The notes beneath the pieces were generated by a model. The model worked only from the letters and a program-made list of their open reading frames with translations. It ran no database searches and was not told the DNA's origin. The position numbers and the translations under genes were made by a program. From Bradyrhizobium sp. LLZ17 (GTDB taxonomy: Bacteria > Pseudomonadota > Alphaproteobacteria > Rhizobiales > Xanthobacteraceae), in contig NZ_CP165734.1 in NCBI RefSeq assembly GCF_041200145.1, forward strand, positions 6,491,001 through 6,555,000: 64,000 nt of DNA, given 5' to 3'. Below are positions 24,529-34,167 of this stretch, one piece after another (position 1 is the first letter of the stretch; every line of letters starts with the position of its first letter).

Positions 24529-27326
24529 ATGTCAGGGCAATTGCCGTATTCTGGGACACATTTTTCCGTTGGTCGCACAGGCGTTTACCCGATCCAAACC
24601 CGCGAAGCCAGACAATCCACGTTGAAACGCGGGTGGCTGATGGCTGAGAAGAACTGGCAGGCTGGCAGCACGATTGTGATTGCTGTGCAGGCCGTCGTGT
24701 GCCTGGGCACGGCGATCACGCCTGCGCGCGCCTTTGCGTCGTCCGAGCAATTTGCCCCGGCGGCCTATCTCGGCGGACTCGATCCCAGCCTGGTCTGGGA
24801 AGCCCTGATCGGCGGCGTTGTCGTGTGTTCGCTCCTGGCCGCTATCGCCCTGTGGATTCATTCCGCCTTGCGCCGGGCCAAGCGATCCCAGTTGCGGCGC
24901 AACGCCTTCGTCTCCTCCGCCATGAACAATCTCAACCAGGGCGTGATGATGACGGATGCGCAGCGGCGCATCATCTTCTGCAACGACCGCTATCTCGAGA
25001 TCTACGGGCTGTCGCGGTCGGATCTCTGGGCCGACATGAACGGTTATGACATCCTGGATCTGCGGCGCAAGCGCGGGGTGGTTGGCGGTGTCTCCAACGA
25101 CGAGTTTTACGAGAAGGCGGCAAGCCCCAACGGCCTGATCACCGAACTGCCGGACGGGCGGGCCATCCTGGTGAAACATTTCGTCCTGCCCAACGGCGGG
25201 ACGGTGACGACGCATCTCGACGTCAGCGAGCAGCGCAGGCTGTCGCGGCAGCTCGCGTCCACCAAGCAGTTCCTGGAAACGGTGCTGGACCATGTGCCGG
25301 CCTGCGTCGCCGCCAAGACCATCGAGGATGGCCGCTATATCTTCGCCAATAGCGCCTATGAGCGGTTCTGGGGCTTCTCGCGGGACTACGTCGCCGGCAA
25401 GAACGCGCGCGAGCTTTTCGCGTCCAATTCGGCAGCCAGCATCGAGGCGACCGATCGCGCCGCGCTCGCGGCACCCGACGGCCAATATCGCAACGAGTTC
25501 GAGGTCGAGCAGAGTTCGGGGCGGCGCAGGGTTGCCTCGATCAGGATCGTGGTCCGCAACGAAAGCAACCAGCCTGAATTCCTGCTGCTCGTGTTCGAGG
25601 ACATCACCGACCGGCAGTCGCTCTCGCAGGAGCTGGAGAGCACCAAGAAGTTCCTTGAGCTCGTGGTCGACAACATCCCCGTGGCGCTGATCGTGGAGCA
25701 GGTCAGGGACGGCCGCTATCTGCTCGCCAATCGCAGCGCGGAGACGATCCTCAACCGCAGGCGCGAGGAAGCCACCGGACTGACGGCGTCCGATATCTTC
25801 AATGCCAAGGAAGCGAAGCTGATCATCGCGCGCGACGAGGCCGCGATCAAGAAGCGCGGGATGGTCACCGAGGAGCATCCGATCTCCACAAAGGACGGCC
25901 TGCGGCTGTTCCTCACCCGCCGCGCGACCGTGCTGAGCGATGCCGGCGAGCCGCAATATCTGATCAAGACCCACGAGGACGTCACCGACCGGCGGCAGAC
26001 CGAGTCGCGCATGGCCCATATGGCCTATCATGACGGCCTGACCGATCTGCCGAACCGGGCCGCTTTCCTTCAGGCGCTGACCCAGATGATCGAGGCCTGC
26101 GAGGGCACCGCCGAAGAGTTCGCCGTGCTCTGCGTCGATCTCGACGGCTTGAAGGAGGTCAACGACGTCTTCGGCCATGCGCTCGGCGACAAGCTCCTGG
26201 TCGAGGTGGCCCAGCGGCTCCAGGATGCCGCGCGCGGCGGCGTGGTGGCGCGCCTCTCCGGCGACGAGTTCGGCCTGATCATCGACGGCAAGCAGCCGGA
26301 CGCGGGCCTCGCGCTGGCGCAGCAGCTTGGCGGCGCCGTCGCCCAGGAATTCCAGATCGACGGCCGCGCGGTGCGCGCCGGCCTTACCACGGGCATGTCG
26401 GTCTTCCCGCACAACGGCGCCGACGCCGCCTCGCTGCTCGCCAATGCGGGTGCCGCGCTGTTCCGCGCCAAGCAGAAATCACGCGGCACGATCAGCCTGT
26501 ATCAGCCGGAGATGGACCAGCAGATCCGCGACCGGCGCGTGCTGCATCAGGATTTGTCGAAGGCAATCAAGAACGGCGAGCTGTCGCTCGCGTTCCAGCC
26601 GCAAGCCGTCGCGCGCCACAGCGTCGCCGAGAGCGAGATCATCGGTTTTGAAGCGCTGGCACGCTGGCAACATCCGGTTCGCGGCCAGGTCTCGCCGGCC
26701 GAGTTCATCCCGATCGCCGAGGAGAGTGGGCTGATCGTCGAGATGGGCGAGTGGATCTTGCGCCAGGTCTGCCGCGAGGCGGCGTCATGGCCGAAACCGC
26801 TCCAGATCGCGGTGAATTTGTCGCCCGCACAGTTCATGCACGGTGACGTGGTCGGGCTCGTCCACTCCATCCTGCTCGAGACCGGGCTTGCCCCCGGCCG
26901 GCTTGAGCTCGAAATCACCGAGGGCGTGCTGATCGAGGATTTTGACCGCGGCCTGGGTCTGCTGCGCCGGCTGAAGGCGCTCGGGGTCCGCATCTCCATG
27001 GACGATTTCGGCAGCGGCTACTCCTCGCTGAGCTATCTCCAGGCGTTCCCGTTCGACAAGATCAAGATCGACCGCGCCTTCATCATGAATCTCGGCCGCA
27101 ATCCGCAATCGGCCGCGATCGTCCGCGCCGTGATCGATCTCGGCCATGGCCTCGACATGTCGATCATCGCCGAGGGCATCGAGACCATCGACCAGCTCGC
27201 CTTCCTCGCCAAGGAGGGCTGTGACGGCGTACAGGGTTATCTGCTCGGCAAGCCCTGCCGATCGGGCAATATGCCGGCCTGGTCGGGCGCGCTGAAACCG
27301 TGGAGCTCGCGCTCAAGACCGGCTAG
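24529..27326 (+). CDS. PAS-GGDEF-EAL cyclic di-GMP protein, C-terminal frameshift
   Basis: ATG 24529 has AAGGAGG eight bases upstream. The product has two hydrophobic segments near the N-terminus (roughly 45-60 and 85-105), then three PAS-like modules (about 125-485). A GGDEF domain follows with the variant motif RLSGDEFGLII, then an EAL domain (IGFEALARWQHP, LEITEGVL, DDFGSGYSSL, IAEGIE). It should make or break cyclic di-GMP. As sequenced, the frame loses the end of EAL at 27253-27255 and runs on across glpD. Adding one C gives a natural end, ...GKPLPIGQYAGLVGR...VELALKTG, with TAG at 27324-27326 (932 residues). Confidence 0.88.
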
Positions 27327-27364
27327 TGATGAGGAGCGTCCTTTCGCTCCCTCTCGACGGTTTC

Positions 27365-28843
27365 ATGGCGGATTACGATCTCGCGATCATCGGTGGCGGC
27401 CTCAACGGTGCCAGCCTCGCGCGCGATGCCGCGGGCCGCGGCCTGCGGGTCATTCTGATCGAGCAGGGCGATCTCGGCGGCGCGGCGTCCTCGGCGACGC
27501 CGCGGTTGATCCACGGCGATCTGTCGGTGCTGGAGCGGCGCGGCTTCTGGCGCGTGCGCCGGGCGCTCTCGGAGCGCCGGACCTGGCTTCGGATAGCGCC
27601 GCATCTGGTGCGGCCGATGCGTTTCGTGATCCCCGCCCATTCCGACGAACGTCCGCCCTGGCTGCTGCGTGCCGGCCTGTTCGTCTATGACAGCCTCGCC
27701 AAGCGGAGCGGTCTGCCGGCTTCGACCACGCTCGACATCACGCATCATCCGGTCGGCAATGCGCTGAAGCGTCCGTTCGGCATCGCCTTCGAATATTCGG
27801 ATTGCGTGGTCGACGATTCCCGCCTGGTGGTGCTCACGGCGCTGGATGCCGCTGAGCGTGGCGCCGCGATCCGGACCGGGGCACGCTGCGTCCGCGCTGA
27901 CAGGGCCGACATCTGGCGGCTCGCGGTGATTGATCGCGGCCACCGCCGGGTGATCACCGCGCGCGCGCTCGCCAATGCCACAGGCGGCTGGACCTCGATG
28001 GTCGCCGACACCGTGCTGCGGCAGCCGCAGCCATCCACGGCGGCCATGCAAATCAGCCAGATCGTCGTGCCGCGGTTGTTCGAAACCGACAACGTCTATG
28101 TCTTCCAGCACAGCGACGGGCAGCTGATCTTCGCGAGCCCCTTCGAGCGCGACTTCACGCTGATCGGCGCGATCACGCGCGCCTTTACGGGCGATCCAGC
28201 GATCGTCGCGATCCCGGGAGCCGACGTCACCTATCTCTGCGAGGTGGCGAGCCGCTACTTCCGGGAGCGTGTTGCCCCGACGGACGTCGTGCGAACGATC
28301 TCTGGCGTCAATTTGAGGCCGCCATCGGCGCCGCGGCGCGACGGGACAGCCCTGTTCGACGCGCGGCGGCGCAAGACGCCGCTGCTCACGATGTTCGGCG
28401 GCGACGTCACGACATCGCGCTTGCGCGCGGAGCGGGCGGTGACGAAGCTGACGCCGTTCTATCCGATGTCGCCCCCCTGGACCGCGGACGCTGCGCTGCC
28501 CGGCGGAGATTTTGCGTGGGATCGTTTCGAGAACGAGGTCGATCTCGCCCGCGACCGCTGGCGTTTTCTCTCGGAGGCGCAGGCCCAACGGCTCGTTGCC
28601 GCCTATGGCTCGCGATTGCCGGCGGTGCTCGGTGAAGCCAAGAGCCGCGACGATCTCGGCCCGGCCTTCGGTCCCGAGCTGACTGGTACCGAGGTGAAGT
28701 ATCTCATGAGCCACGAATGGGCGCGCTTCCCGGACGATATTCTCTGGCGCCGCTCCAAACTCGGCCTGACCATGCCCGCAGCGGATCGCGACGCCTTGGC
28801 CGCGTTTATGGGGGATGTGAACGATCCGCCGCGAACCGGTTGA
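27365..28843 (+). CDS. glpD: Glycerol-3-phosphate dehydrogenase (quinone-linked)
   Basis: From ATG 27365 the protein has 492 residues. It starts with the FAD motif YDLAIIGGGLNGASLARDAAGRGL, followed by ATPRLIHGDLSVLE (the family has SSKLIHGGLRYLE here). FVFDTLAKR-like and GVNLRPP-like segments and the C-terminal GlpD cap are also present. It oxidises glycerol-3-phosphate to dihydroxyacetone phosphate at the inner membrane. GTG 27326 and ATG 27329 are alternative starts lying against the corrected stop of the upstream gene. The usual Gly-Gly-Leu-Arg is Gly-Asp-Leu-Ser here, a difference from typical GlpD. No glycerol kinase or facilitator gene is adjacent. Confidence 0.88.
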   Translation: MADYDLAIIGGGLNGASLARDAAGRGLRVILIEQGDLGGAASSATPRLIHGDLSVLERRGFWRVRRALSERRTWLRIAPHLVRPMRFVIPAHSDERPPWLLRAGLFVYDSLAKRSGLPASTTLDITHHPVGNALKRPFGIAFEYSDCVVDDSRLVVLTALDAAERGAAIRTGARCVRADRADIWRLAVIDRGHRRVITARALANATGGWTSMVADTVLRQPQPSTAAMQISQIVVPRLFETDNVYVFQHSDGQLIFASPFERDFTLIGAITRAFTGDPAIVAIPGADVTYLCEVASRYFRERVAPTDVVRTISGVNLRPPSAPRRDGTALFDARRRKTPLLTMFGGDVTTSRLRAERAVTKLTPFYPMSPPWTADAALPGGDFAWDRFENEVDLARDRWRFLSEAQAQRLVAAYGSRLPAVLGEAKSRDDLGPAFGPELTGTEVKYLMSHEWARFPDDILWRRSKLGLTMPAADRDALAAFMGDVNDPPRTG

Positions 28844-28894
28844 GCAAGGCCGATCCGCCGCTAGCGTGCGGCGGCATCGGGGTTGGCGGGGAAC

Positions 28895-30067
28895 ATGGCT
28901 GGAGAGTTGCCCAGAACAGAGCGCGCGGTCGCTTCGGCCGGCGGAGACGTGCATCCGGCGGCCGACCAGCCGCTGTTGCGGATCGAGGGCGTGGCGAAGA
29001 CGTTCGGTTCGTTCCGTGCCGTTGACGGCGTCACGCTCGACATCAAGGCGGGCGAGTTCTTCGCGCTATTGGGGCCAAGCGGCTGCGGCAAGACCACGCT
29101 GCTTCGGATGCTCGCCGGCTTCGAGGCCCCGGACGAAGGGCGCATCCTGCTCGGCGGCAAGGACATTGCCCAGGCGCTGCCGCATCAGCGCCCGATCAAC
29201 ATGATGTTCCAGAACTATGCGCTGTTTCCGCACCTGTCGGTGCGTGACAACATCGCCTTTGGCCTCAAGCGCGCAGGCATGGCACGCGCTGATATCGCCA
29301 CCCGCGTGGTGGAGATGGTCGCGCTGGTGAAGCTCGAAGGGCTGGAGAAGCGCAAGCCCGACCAACTCTCCGGCGGCCAGCGCCAGCGCGTCGCGTTAGC
29401 CCGCGCGCTGGCGCGCCGGCCGCAATTGTTGCTGCTCGACGAGCCGCTCGCAGCACTGGACAAGAAGCTGCGCGAGAGCACGCAAGGCGAGCTGATGGAG
29501 CTGCAGCGCCGGCTTGGCATGACCTTCATCATCGTCACCCACGACCAGGAAGAGGCGATGACGATGGCAAGCCGGATCGGCGTGATGAACGCCGGCAAGC
29601 TCGCCCAGGTCGCATCCCCGCGCGAACTCTACGAGGCGCCGCGCTCACGCTGGATCGCGGAGTTCGTCGGCGACATCAATCTTTTCGACGGTGAATTCAA
29701 GCTGCGCGATGGCCATCGCCTGGTCATTGCGACAAGCGATGCCGGCACGCTGGTCGCGGCCGAGCCGCGCGAGCCGATCGGCGAGGCAAAATTGTCGGTC
29801 GCGATCCGGCCCGAGAAGGTCAAGCTGTCGCGCCGCGGCCCGGTGAGCGAGGCCGGTCATGAAACAGCGATCAACCGGTTGGACGGCGTGGTCGCGGACA
29901 TCTGCTATCTCGGCGGCACCACCACCTACAAGGTGAAGCTCGATTCCGGCGGAATGGTGCAGGCCGCGGTGGCCAACACTGCGCGCCTCGATGTCGATGC
30001 CTATAGCGTTGACCAGCACGTCGTGGCCTGGTTCACGCCCGACGACTGCGTGGTGCTGGAACGATGA
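28895..30067 (+). CDS. ABC transporter ATP-binding protein, polyamine (PotA) type
   Basis: The 390-residue ATPase has Walker A GPSGCGKTT, the ABC signature LSGGQRQR, Walker B LLLLDEPLAALD and the switch His in VTHDQ. A C-terminal TOBE-type regulatory domain (about 275-385) follows. The sequence NINMMFQNYALFPHLSVRDN-like region is standard for the PotA/FbpC/UgpC class. ATG 28895 is preceded by a G-rich stretch; TTG 28883 would add four residues. It overlaps the next permease gene by four bases (ATGA), so translation is coupled. Confidence 0.92.
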   Translation: MAGELPRTERAVASAGGDVHPAADQPLLRIEGVAKTFGSFRAVDGVTLDIKAGEFFALLGPSGCGKTTLLRMLAGFEAPDEGRILLGGKDIAQALPHQRPINMMFQNYALFPHLSVRDNIAFGLKRAGMARADIATRVVEMVALVKLEGLEKRKPDQLSGGQRQRVALARALARRPQLLLLDEPLAALDKKLRESTQGELMELQRRLGMTFIIVTHDQEEAMTMASRIGVMNAGKLAQVASPRELYEAPRSRWIAEFVGDINLFDGEFKLRDGHRLVIATSDAGTLVAAEPREPIGEAKLSVAIRPEKVKLSRRGPVSEAGHETAINRLDGVVADICYLGGTTTYKVKLDSGGMVQAAVANTARLDVDAYSVDQHVVAWFTPDDCVVLER

Positions 30068-30975
30068 GCACCCGCCGCATCTTCGCCCGCCCGGCGCGTT
30101 TCGCTGCGATCGCGCCTTACGTCTGGATGGTGCTGTTCTTCCTGGTGCCGTTCGGCTTCGTGCTGAAGATCAGCCTGTCGCAGACCGCGATCGCGCAGCC
30201 GCCTTACGAGCCGGTGTTCGACCTGACGGCGGGATGGGCGGCCATCAAGCTCGCCTTGGCCGCGCTCGGGATCGACAATTTCAAGCTGCTCGCCTCCGAC
30301 GACATCTATGTATTCGCCTATCTGCGCAGCCTCACCGTCGCCATCACGGCCACCTCATTGCTGCTGCTGATCGGCTACCCCATCGCTTACGGCATGGCGC
30401 GGTTGCCGCGGCGGTGGCAGGCGGTGGCGATGGTGCTGGTGATCGTGCCGTTCTGGACCTCGTTCCTGATCCGTATCTATGCCTGGATCAACATCCTCCA
30501 GCACGATGGCCTGCTCAATCAGGTCCTGCTGGCGCTGCATCTCGTCAGCCAGCCGGTGGTGTGGTTGTCCACTGACACGGCGATGTATCTCGGCATCGTC
30601 TATTCCTACCTGCCGTTCATGATCCTGCCGCTCTACGCCACGCTTGCCAGGATGGAGCCGGTGCTGGAGGAGGCGGCCTCCGATCTCGGTGCCCCGCCGT
30701 GGCAAGTGTTCTGGCTCGTGACGTTTCCGCTCTCGCTGCCGGGAGTCGGGGCCGGCGTGCTGCTGTGCTTTATCCCGATCGTCGGCGAGTTCGTTATTCC
30801 GGACCTGCTTGCCGGCTCCAACTCGCTGATGATCGGCCAGACGTTATGGCTTGAATTCTTCACCAACAAGGATTGGCCGGTCGCCTCCGCGGCGGCAATC
30901 GTGCTGCTCGTGGTGCTGCTGTTGCCGCTTCTGCTCTACGAGCGGCTGCAGCGGCGGCAGCTGGAGGAGCGGTGA
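30064..30975 (+). CDS. ABC transporter permease, PotB/PotH type
   Basis: The 303-residue inner-membrane protein has six hydrophobic segments. The cytoplasmic coupling loop reads EEAASDLGAPPWQVFWLVTFPLSLPGV, the EAA motif in the form typical of polyamine-type permeases. A large periplasmic loop follows the first helix. It is translationally coupled to the ATPase gene upstream, and the second permease starts one base after its stop. Confidence 0.92.
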   Translation: MSTRRIFARPARFAAIAPYVWMVLFFLVPFGFVLKISLSQTAIAQPPYEPVFDLTAGWAAIKLALAALGIDNFKLLASDDIYVFAYLRSLTVAITATSLLLLIGYPIAYGMARLPRRWQAVAMVLVIVPFWTSFLIRIYAWINILQHDGLLNQVLLALHLVSQPVVWLSTDTAMYLGIVYSYLPFMILPLYATLARMEPVLEEAASDLGAPPWQVFWLVTFPLSLPGVGAGVLLCFIPIVGEFVIPDLLAGSNSLMIGQTLWLEFFTNKDWPVASAAAIVLLVVLLLPLLLYERLQRRQLEER

Positions 30976-30976
30976 G

Positions 30977-31804
30977 ATGCAAAACCTCTCTCGCCTGTCC
31001 CGCTTCAATATCGCCTCGCTGGCGCTGGGGCTGGCGTTTCTCTATCTGCCGATCGTCATTCTCGTCATCTATTCCTTTAACGCCTCGCGGCTGGTGACGG
31101 TGTGGGGCGGCTGGTCGCTGCGCTGGTATCACGAGTTCTTCAACGACCGCGCCATGATCGAGGCCTCCTGGATGAGCCTGCGGGTCGCGGTCTCTTCGGC
31201 AAGCATCGCGACCCTGCTCGGCACGCTGGCTGCGGTGGCGCTGTCGCGCGGCGAACGCTTCCGCGGTCGCACGCTGTTCTCGGGCATGCTCTATGCGCCG
31301 CTGGTGATGCCGGAGGTCATTTCCGGACTGTCGCTGCTGCTGTTGTTCGTGGCGCTGAACGCCGAGCGCGGCTTCTGGACGGTGACGATCGCCCACACCA
31401 CGCTGACCATGTGTTTCGTCGCGGTGGTCGTGCAATCCCGCCTCGGTTCGCTCGACCGGTCGTTGGAGGAAGCGGCGATGGACCTCGGCTGCGATCCGGT
31501 CCGCGCCTTCCTGTCCGTGACACTGCCGCTGATCGCGCCCGCAATCATCGCCGGATGGATGCTGGCGTTCACGCTGTCGCTCGACGATCTCGTGATCGCA
31601 AGCTTTACCACGGGTCCCGGCTCCGCGACGTTGCCGATCCGGATCTATTCGGAGGTGCGGCTTGGTGTGAAGCCCGAGATCAACGCGATCTGCACGTTGG
31701 TGATCGGCCTGATCGCATTGGTCATCGTCCTCGCCTCGCTTGCCTCGAAACTATCGAGCTCGCAGGGCGAGCGCAGCACCGCTCTAGCGAGGGACTTGTC
31801 ATGA
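30977..31804 (+). CDS. ABC transporter permease, PotC/PotI type
   Basis: This 275-residue permease has six hydrophobic segments and the EAA loop EEAAMDLGCDPVRAFLSVTLPLIAPAI. ATG 30977 follows GGAGGAGCGG of the preceding gene end. It completes an ATPase-permease-permease set for which no binding-protein gene lies in the window. Polyamine, spermidine/putrescine-like or related small cations are the usual substrates of this class, but the substrate is not shown by the sequence. It overlaps the next gene by four bases. Confidence 0.92.
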   Translation: MQNLSRLSRFNIASLALGLAFLYLPIVILVIYSFNASRLVTVWGGWSLRWYHEFFNDRAMIEASWMSLRVAVSSASIATLLGTLAAVALSRGERFRGRTLFSGMLYAPLVMPEVISGLSLLLLFVALNAERGFWTVTIAHTTLTMCFVAVVVQSRLGSLDRSLEEAAMDLGCDPVRAFLSVTLPLIAPAIIAGWMLAFTLSLDDLVIASFTTGPGSATLPIRIYSEVRLGVKPEINAICTLVIGLIALVIVLASLASKLSSSQGERSTALARDLS

Positions 31805-32301
31805 TCTTCGCCTATCAGATCCTGATCCACACCCCGCTCTGGGTCTGGATCCTGCTCGCCTATCTGGTCTGGCAGGGCATCCAGTCGATGCAGCCGCGCA
31901 AGGTGCCGATCTGGCGCGCGCTGATTCTGCCAGTCGTCTTCATCGCCTGGGGTCTTTCGCGGCTCGGTTTTGGACACCAGGACGGCCAATGGCGGCTCGT
32001 CGCGTGGATCGGGGCGGCGCTCGTGCTGTTTCCAATCGGCGTGCTGACGCCGCGTCCGTTCGACGTCGATCACAAGACGGGAGAGATCATCCGTCCGGGC
32101 AGCGTGTTCGGCCTGATCCGCAATCTGGTTGTGTTCGCCCTGCAGTACACGGTCAGTGTCATCTCGGCGATCGACGCCGGCGATCGTGTACTTGCGATCA
32201 TCGTCGGCCGCGCCATTTCGGGCGCGACCGCCGGCTACTTCATCGGCTCGGCGGTTGCGCTCCTGCTCGCCTATCGCAGGAAGCGCGCAGCCGATAGTTG
32301 A
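31801..32301 (+). CDS. Small integral membrane protein, DUF6622-like
   Basis: The 166-residue protein has about four to five hydrophobic segments and begins MIFAYQILIHTPLWVWILLA, the pattern I associate with the DUF6622 family. The ATG overlaps the permease stop in ATGA, so it is translated together with the transporter. Whether it assists the transporter or is a passenger gene is unknown. Confidence 0.8.
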   Translation: MIFAYQILIHTPLWVWILLAYLVWQGIQSMQPRKVPIWRALILPVVFIAWGLSRLGFGHQDGQWRLVAWIGAALVLFPIGVLTPRPFDVDHKTGEIIRPGSVFGLIRNLVVFALQYTVSVISAIDAGDRVLAIIVGRAISGATAGYFIGSAVALLLAYRRKRAADS

Positions 32302-32308
32302 AGGTTGG

Positions 32309-32353
32309 GCATGGTCTATTCGGAAAACCGCTTCACAGTTTTCCGGACCATGC
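32309..32353. repeat. Palindromic intergenic repeat acting as convergent terminator
   Basis: GCATGGTC-tatt-CGGAAAAC (9-base loop) GTTTTCCG-g-ACCATGC is a long imperfect palindrome between two convergent genes. I recognise near-identical GCATGATC...GGAAAAC elements as common dispersed intergenic repeats in Bradyrhizobium. A terminator role for both flanking genes is an inference from position. Confidence 0.75.
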
Positions 32354-32354
32354 G

Positions 32355-33206
32355 TCAGGACTTCACCGCACCCGCTGTCAGCCCGCCCACCATGTAGCGG
32401 CGGAAGGCGTAGTAGATCGCGGCTGGGGGCAGCGCGTAGATGAACCCGGTCGTCATCAACAGCTCCCACGGCGAATCGTCGGCGGCGAGGAAGTTGCCGA
32501 GTGCGACGGGAAGCGTGATGTCCTGGTCGTTCGACAGCAGCAGGAAGGCGTAGAGATATTCGTTCCAGGCGAGCAGCACCGCGTAGGTGCCGATCGCGAC
32601 CAGAGAGGGCATCATCAGCGGCAGATAGACCAGACGAAAGATCTGCAGCGTCGTGGCGCCGTCCATGACCGCGGCCTCGTCGAGCTCGACCGGCAGCTTG
32701 TCGGAGGCCTGCTTCAGCACCCAGATCGCGTAGGGCGATGCGATCGTCACCATGGCGAGGATCAGCGCCCAGTGGTTGTTGAGCAAGCCGTAATTGCCCA
32801 TGGTGCGGTACATCGGCACGGCGAGGAACGCCGCGGGGATGAAATAGGTGAACAGCGCCAGGTTCATCACGATGCGCCCGCCGGGCACGCGCAGCCGCGA
32901 GATCGAGAACGCCGCAGCGGTGGCGATCAACAATGTCAGCGCGCCGACGGCGGCCGCGATCACCAGCGAATTCCAGAACTGCACGTAGAAGTCGCGCAGG
33001 AAGTAGTGCTGCTGCTTGAATACGATTTCGAAATTATGCAGCGTCGGATGGTCCGGCCACAGCTTGCCCGAGAACGCGTCCTCCTTGGGCGAGATCGCGA
33101 ACAGGAACATGTGGTAGATCGGGATCATCGTCCAGATGAAGACGGGAATGCCGATCAGCAGCAACCGCGCTTCGGTCGCGACTTCACGCAAGGTAGGGAG
33201 CTTCAT
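32355..33206 (-). CDS. Carbohydrate ABC transporter permease, MalG type
   Basis: The 283-residue CUT1-family permease has six hydrophobic segments and the EAA loop ELDEAAVMDGATTLQIFRLVYLPLMMPSL. ATG 33206 overlaps the end of the partner permease gene by four bases. The open frame extends upstream, but that part is the partner gene in another frame. No ATPase gene follows; the next gene is convergent. Confidence 0.93.
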   Translation of the reverse strand: MKLPTLREVATEARLLLIGIPVFIWTMIPIYHMFLFAISPKEDAFSGKLWPDHPTLHNFEIVFKQQHYFLRDFYVQFWNSLVIAAAVGALTLLIATAAAFSISRLRVPGGRIVMNLALFTYFIPAAFLAVPMYRTMGNYGLLNNHWALILAMVTIASPYAIWVLKQASDKLPVELDEAAVMDGATTLQIFRLVYLPLMMPSLVAIGTYAVLLAWNEYLYAFLLLSNDQDITLPVALGNFLAADDSPWELLMTTGFIYALPPAAIYYAFRRYMVGGLTAGAVKS

Positions 33207-34075
33207 CGCGACAACCGTTTCATCATGAAGTACATCAGCGGCAGGACGAACGGTATCGCGCAGACGATGGAGGCCATCGCGAGCGAGAGCTCGTCGAGCC
33301 GGAGATAGCGGATGCCGAGGGTCGAGAGCACGTGGGTGAGGTCGGCCGGGCCGCCGCCGGTGAGCAGGTAGACGCTGTTGAAGTCGCCGAGCGTCCAGAT
33401 CATCGAGAGCAGCGTGCAGGTGATGTAGAGCGTCTGCAGCGACGGCCATGTGATGTAGCGGAATTTCTGCCACCAGCTCGCGCCGTCGACTTCGGCGGCT
33501 TCGAACAGATCATGCGCGATCGCAAGCCGGCCGGTCATCAGGATCAGCGTCCAGAACGGCAGCGACTTCCAGATGTGCACGCCAATCGCCATGGTCAGCG
33601 CGACCGTCGGGTCGTTCAGCCAGTTCGGGCCGTCGTCGCCGGTTAAAGAGAAGATGAGGTGGTTGATCACGCCCCATTCGGGATTGAGCATGAAACGCAC
33701 CGACAGGATGGTCGGGATCGACGGCACCGCCCACGGCAGGATGAAGATCACCGAGAGCCATCTGATCCAGGTGCGCTGCTGCGCGAAGAAGCCGGACAGG
33801 AACAGCGCGATCAGCATCTTGATGTTGATGCCGATGACCAGGAAAATCAGCGTGTTGACCGCGGCGCGCGCGAAGATCGGATCGTTGTAGAGCGCGACAT
33901 AGTTGGACGGAGCGCGCGCCAGCCAAAGCCCGTAGCAGACGGGATAGACGACGAAGGCAAGGAAAACGAGCAGATAGGGTACGACCAGCACGATCCCCCA
34001 GACCTGCGCCGGGGTCAGCCGCGACGACAGAGGCGGCGCGGGAAGTGCCTGATCGCTGGAGAGCGTAATCGCCAT
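33203..34075 (-). CDS. Carbohydrate ABC transporter permease, MalF type
   Basis: The 290-residue permease has six membrane segments. Its EAA loop is DLFEAAEVDGASWWQKFRYITWPSLQTL, typical of CUT1 sugar and polyol importers. It is the middle gene of a binding protein-permease-permease operon. Confidence 0.93.
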   Translation of the reverse strand: MAITLSSDQALPAPPLSSRLTPAQVWGIVLVVPYLLVFLAFVVYPVCYGLWLARAPSNYVALYNDPIFARAAVNTLIFLVIGINIKMLIALFLSGFFAQQRTWIRWLSVIFILPWAVPSIPTILSVRFMLNPEWGVINHLIFSLTGDDGPNWLNDPTVALTMAIGVHIWKSLPFWTLILMTGRLAIAHDLFEAAEVDGASWWQKFRYITWPSLQTLYITCTLLSMIWTLGDFNSVYLLTGGGPADLTHVLSTLGIRYLRLDELSLAMASIVCAIPFVLPLMYFMMKRLSR

Positions 34076-34098
34076 ACTTTCGAACTCTTCAAACGAGT

Positions 34099-34120
34099 GC
34101 CGGCCGCGAATGCGGCCGGC
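34099..34120 (-). terminator. Hairpin between binding-protein and permease genes
   Basis: GCCGGCCGC-GAAT-GCGGCCGGC is a perfect 9-pair stem in the gap between the binding-protein gene and the permease gene. It lies 24 bases before the permease start on the minus strand. No T-run follows on that strand, so attenuation or protection of the upstream mRNA end is more likely than full termination. This would give more binding protein than permease. Confidence 0.5.
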
Positions 34121-34132
34121 GTTGTTTTAACA

Positions 34133-34157
34133 CCTCTCCCCACCACGTGGGGAGAGG
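34133..34157. repeat. Short palindrome of the CCTCTCCCC intergenic family
   Basis: CCTCTCCCCAC-CAC-GTGGGGAGAGG is a perfect 11-pair inverted repeat. The same CCTCTCCC...GGGAGAGG core recurs at about 50657-50727 and 61157-61306, so it is a dispersed intergenic repeat. Confidence 0.75.
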
Positions 34158-34167
34158 CAAGGATGGT

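Noticed and set aside
27327-27690. C-terminal extension of the GGDEF-EAL protein over glpD
   Set aside because: Caused by the missing base at 27253-27255; the extension is the +1 frame of glpD.
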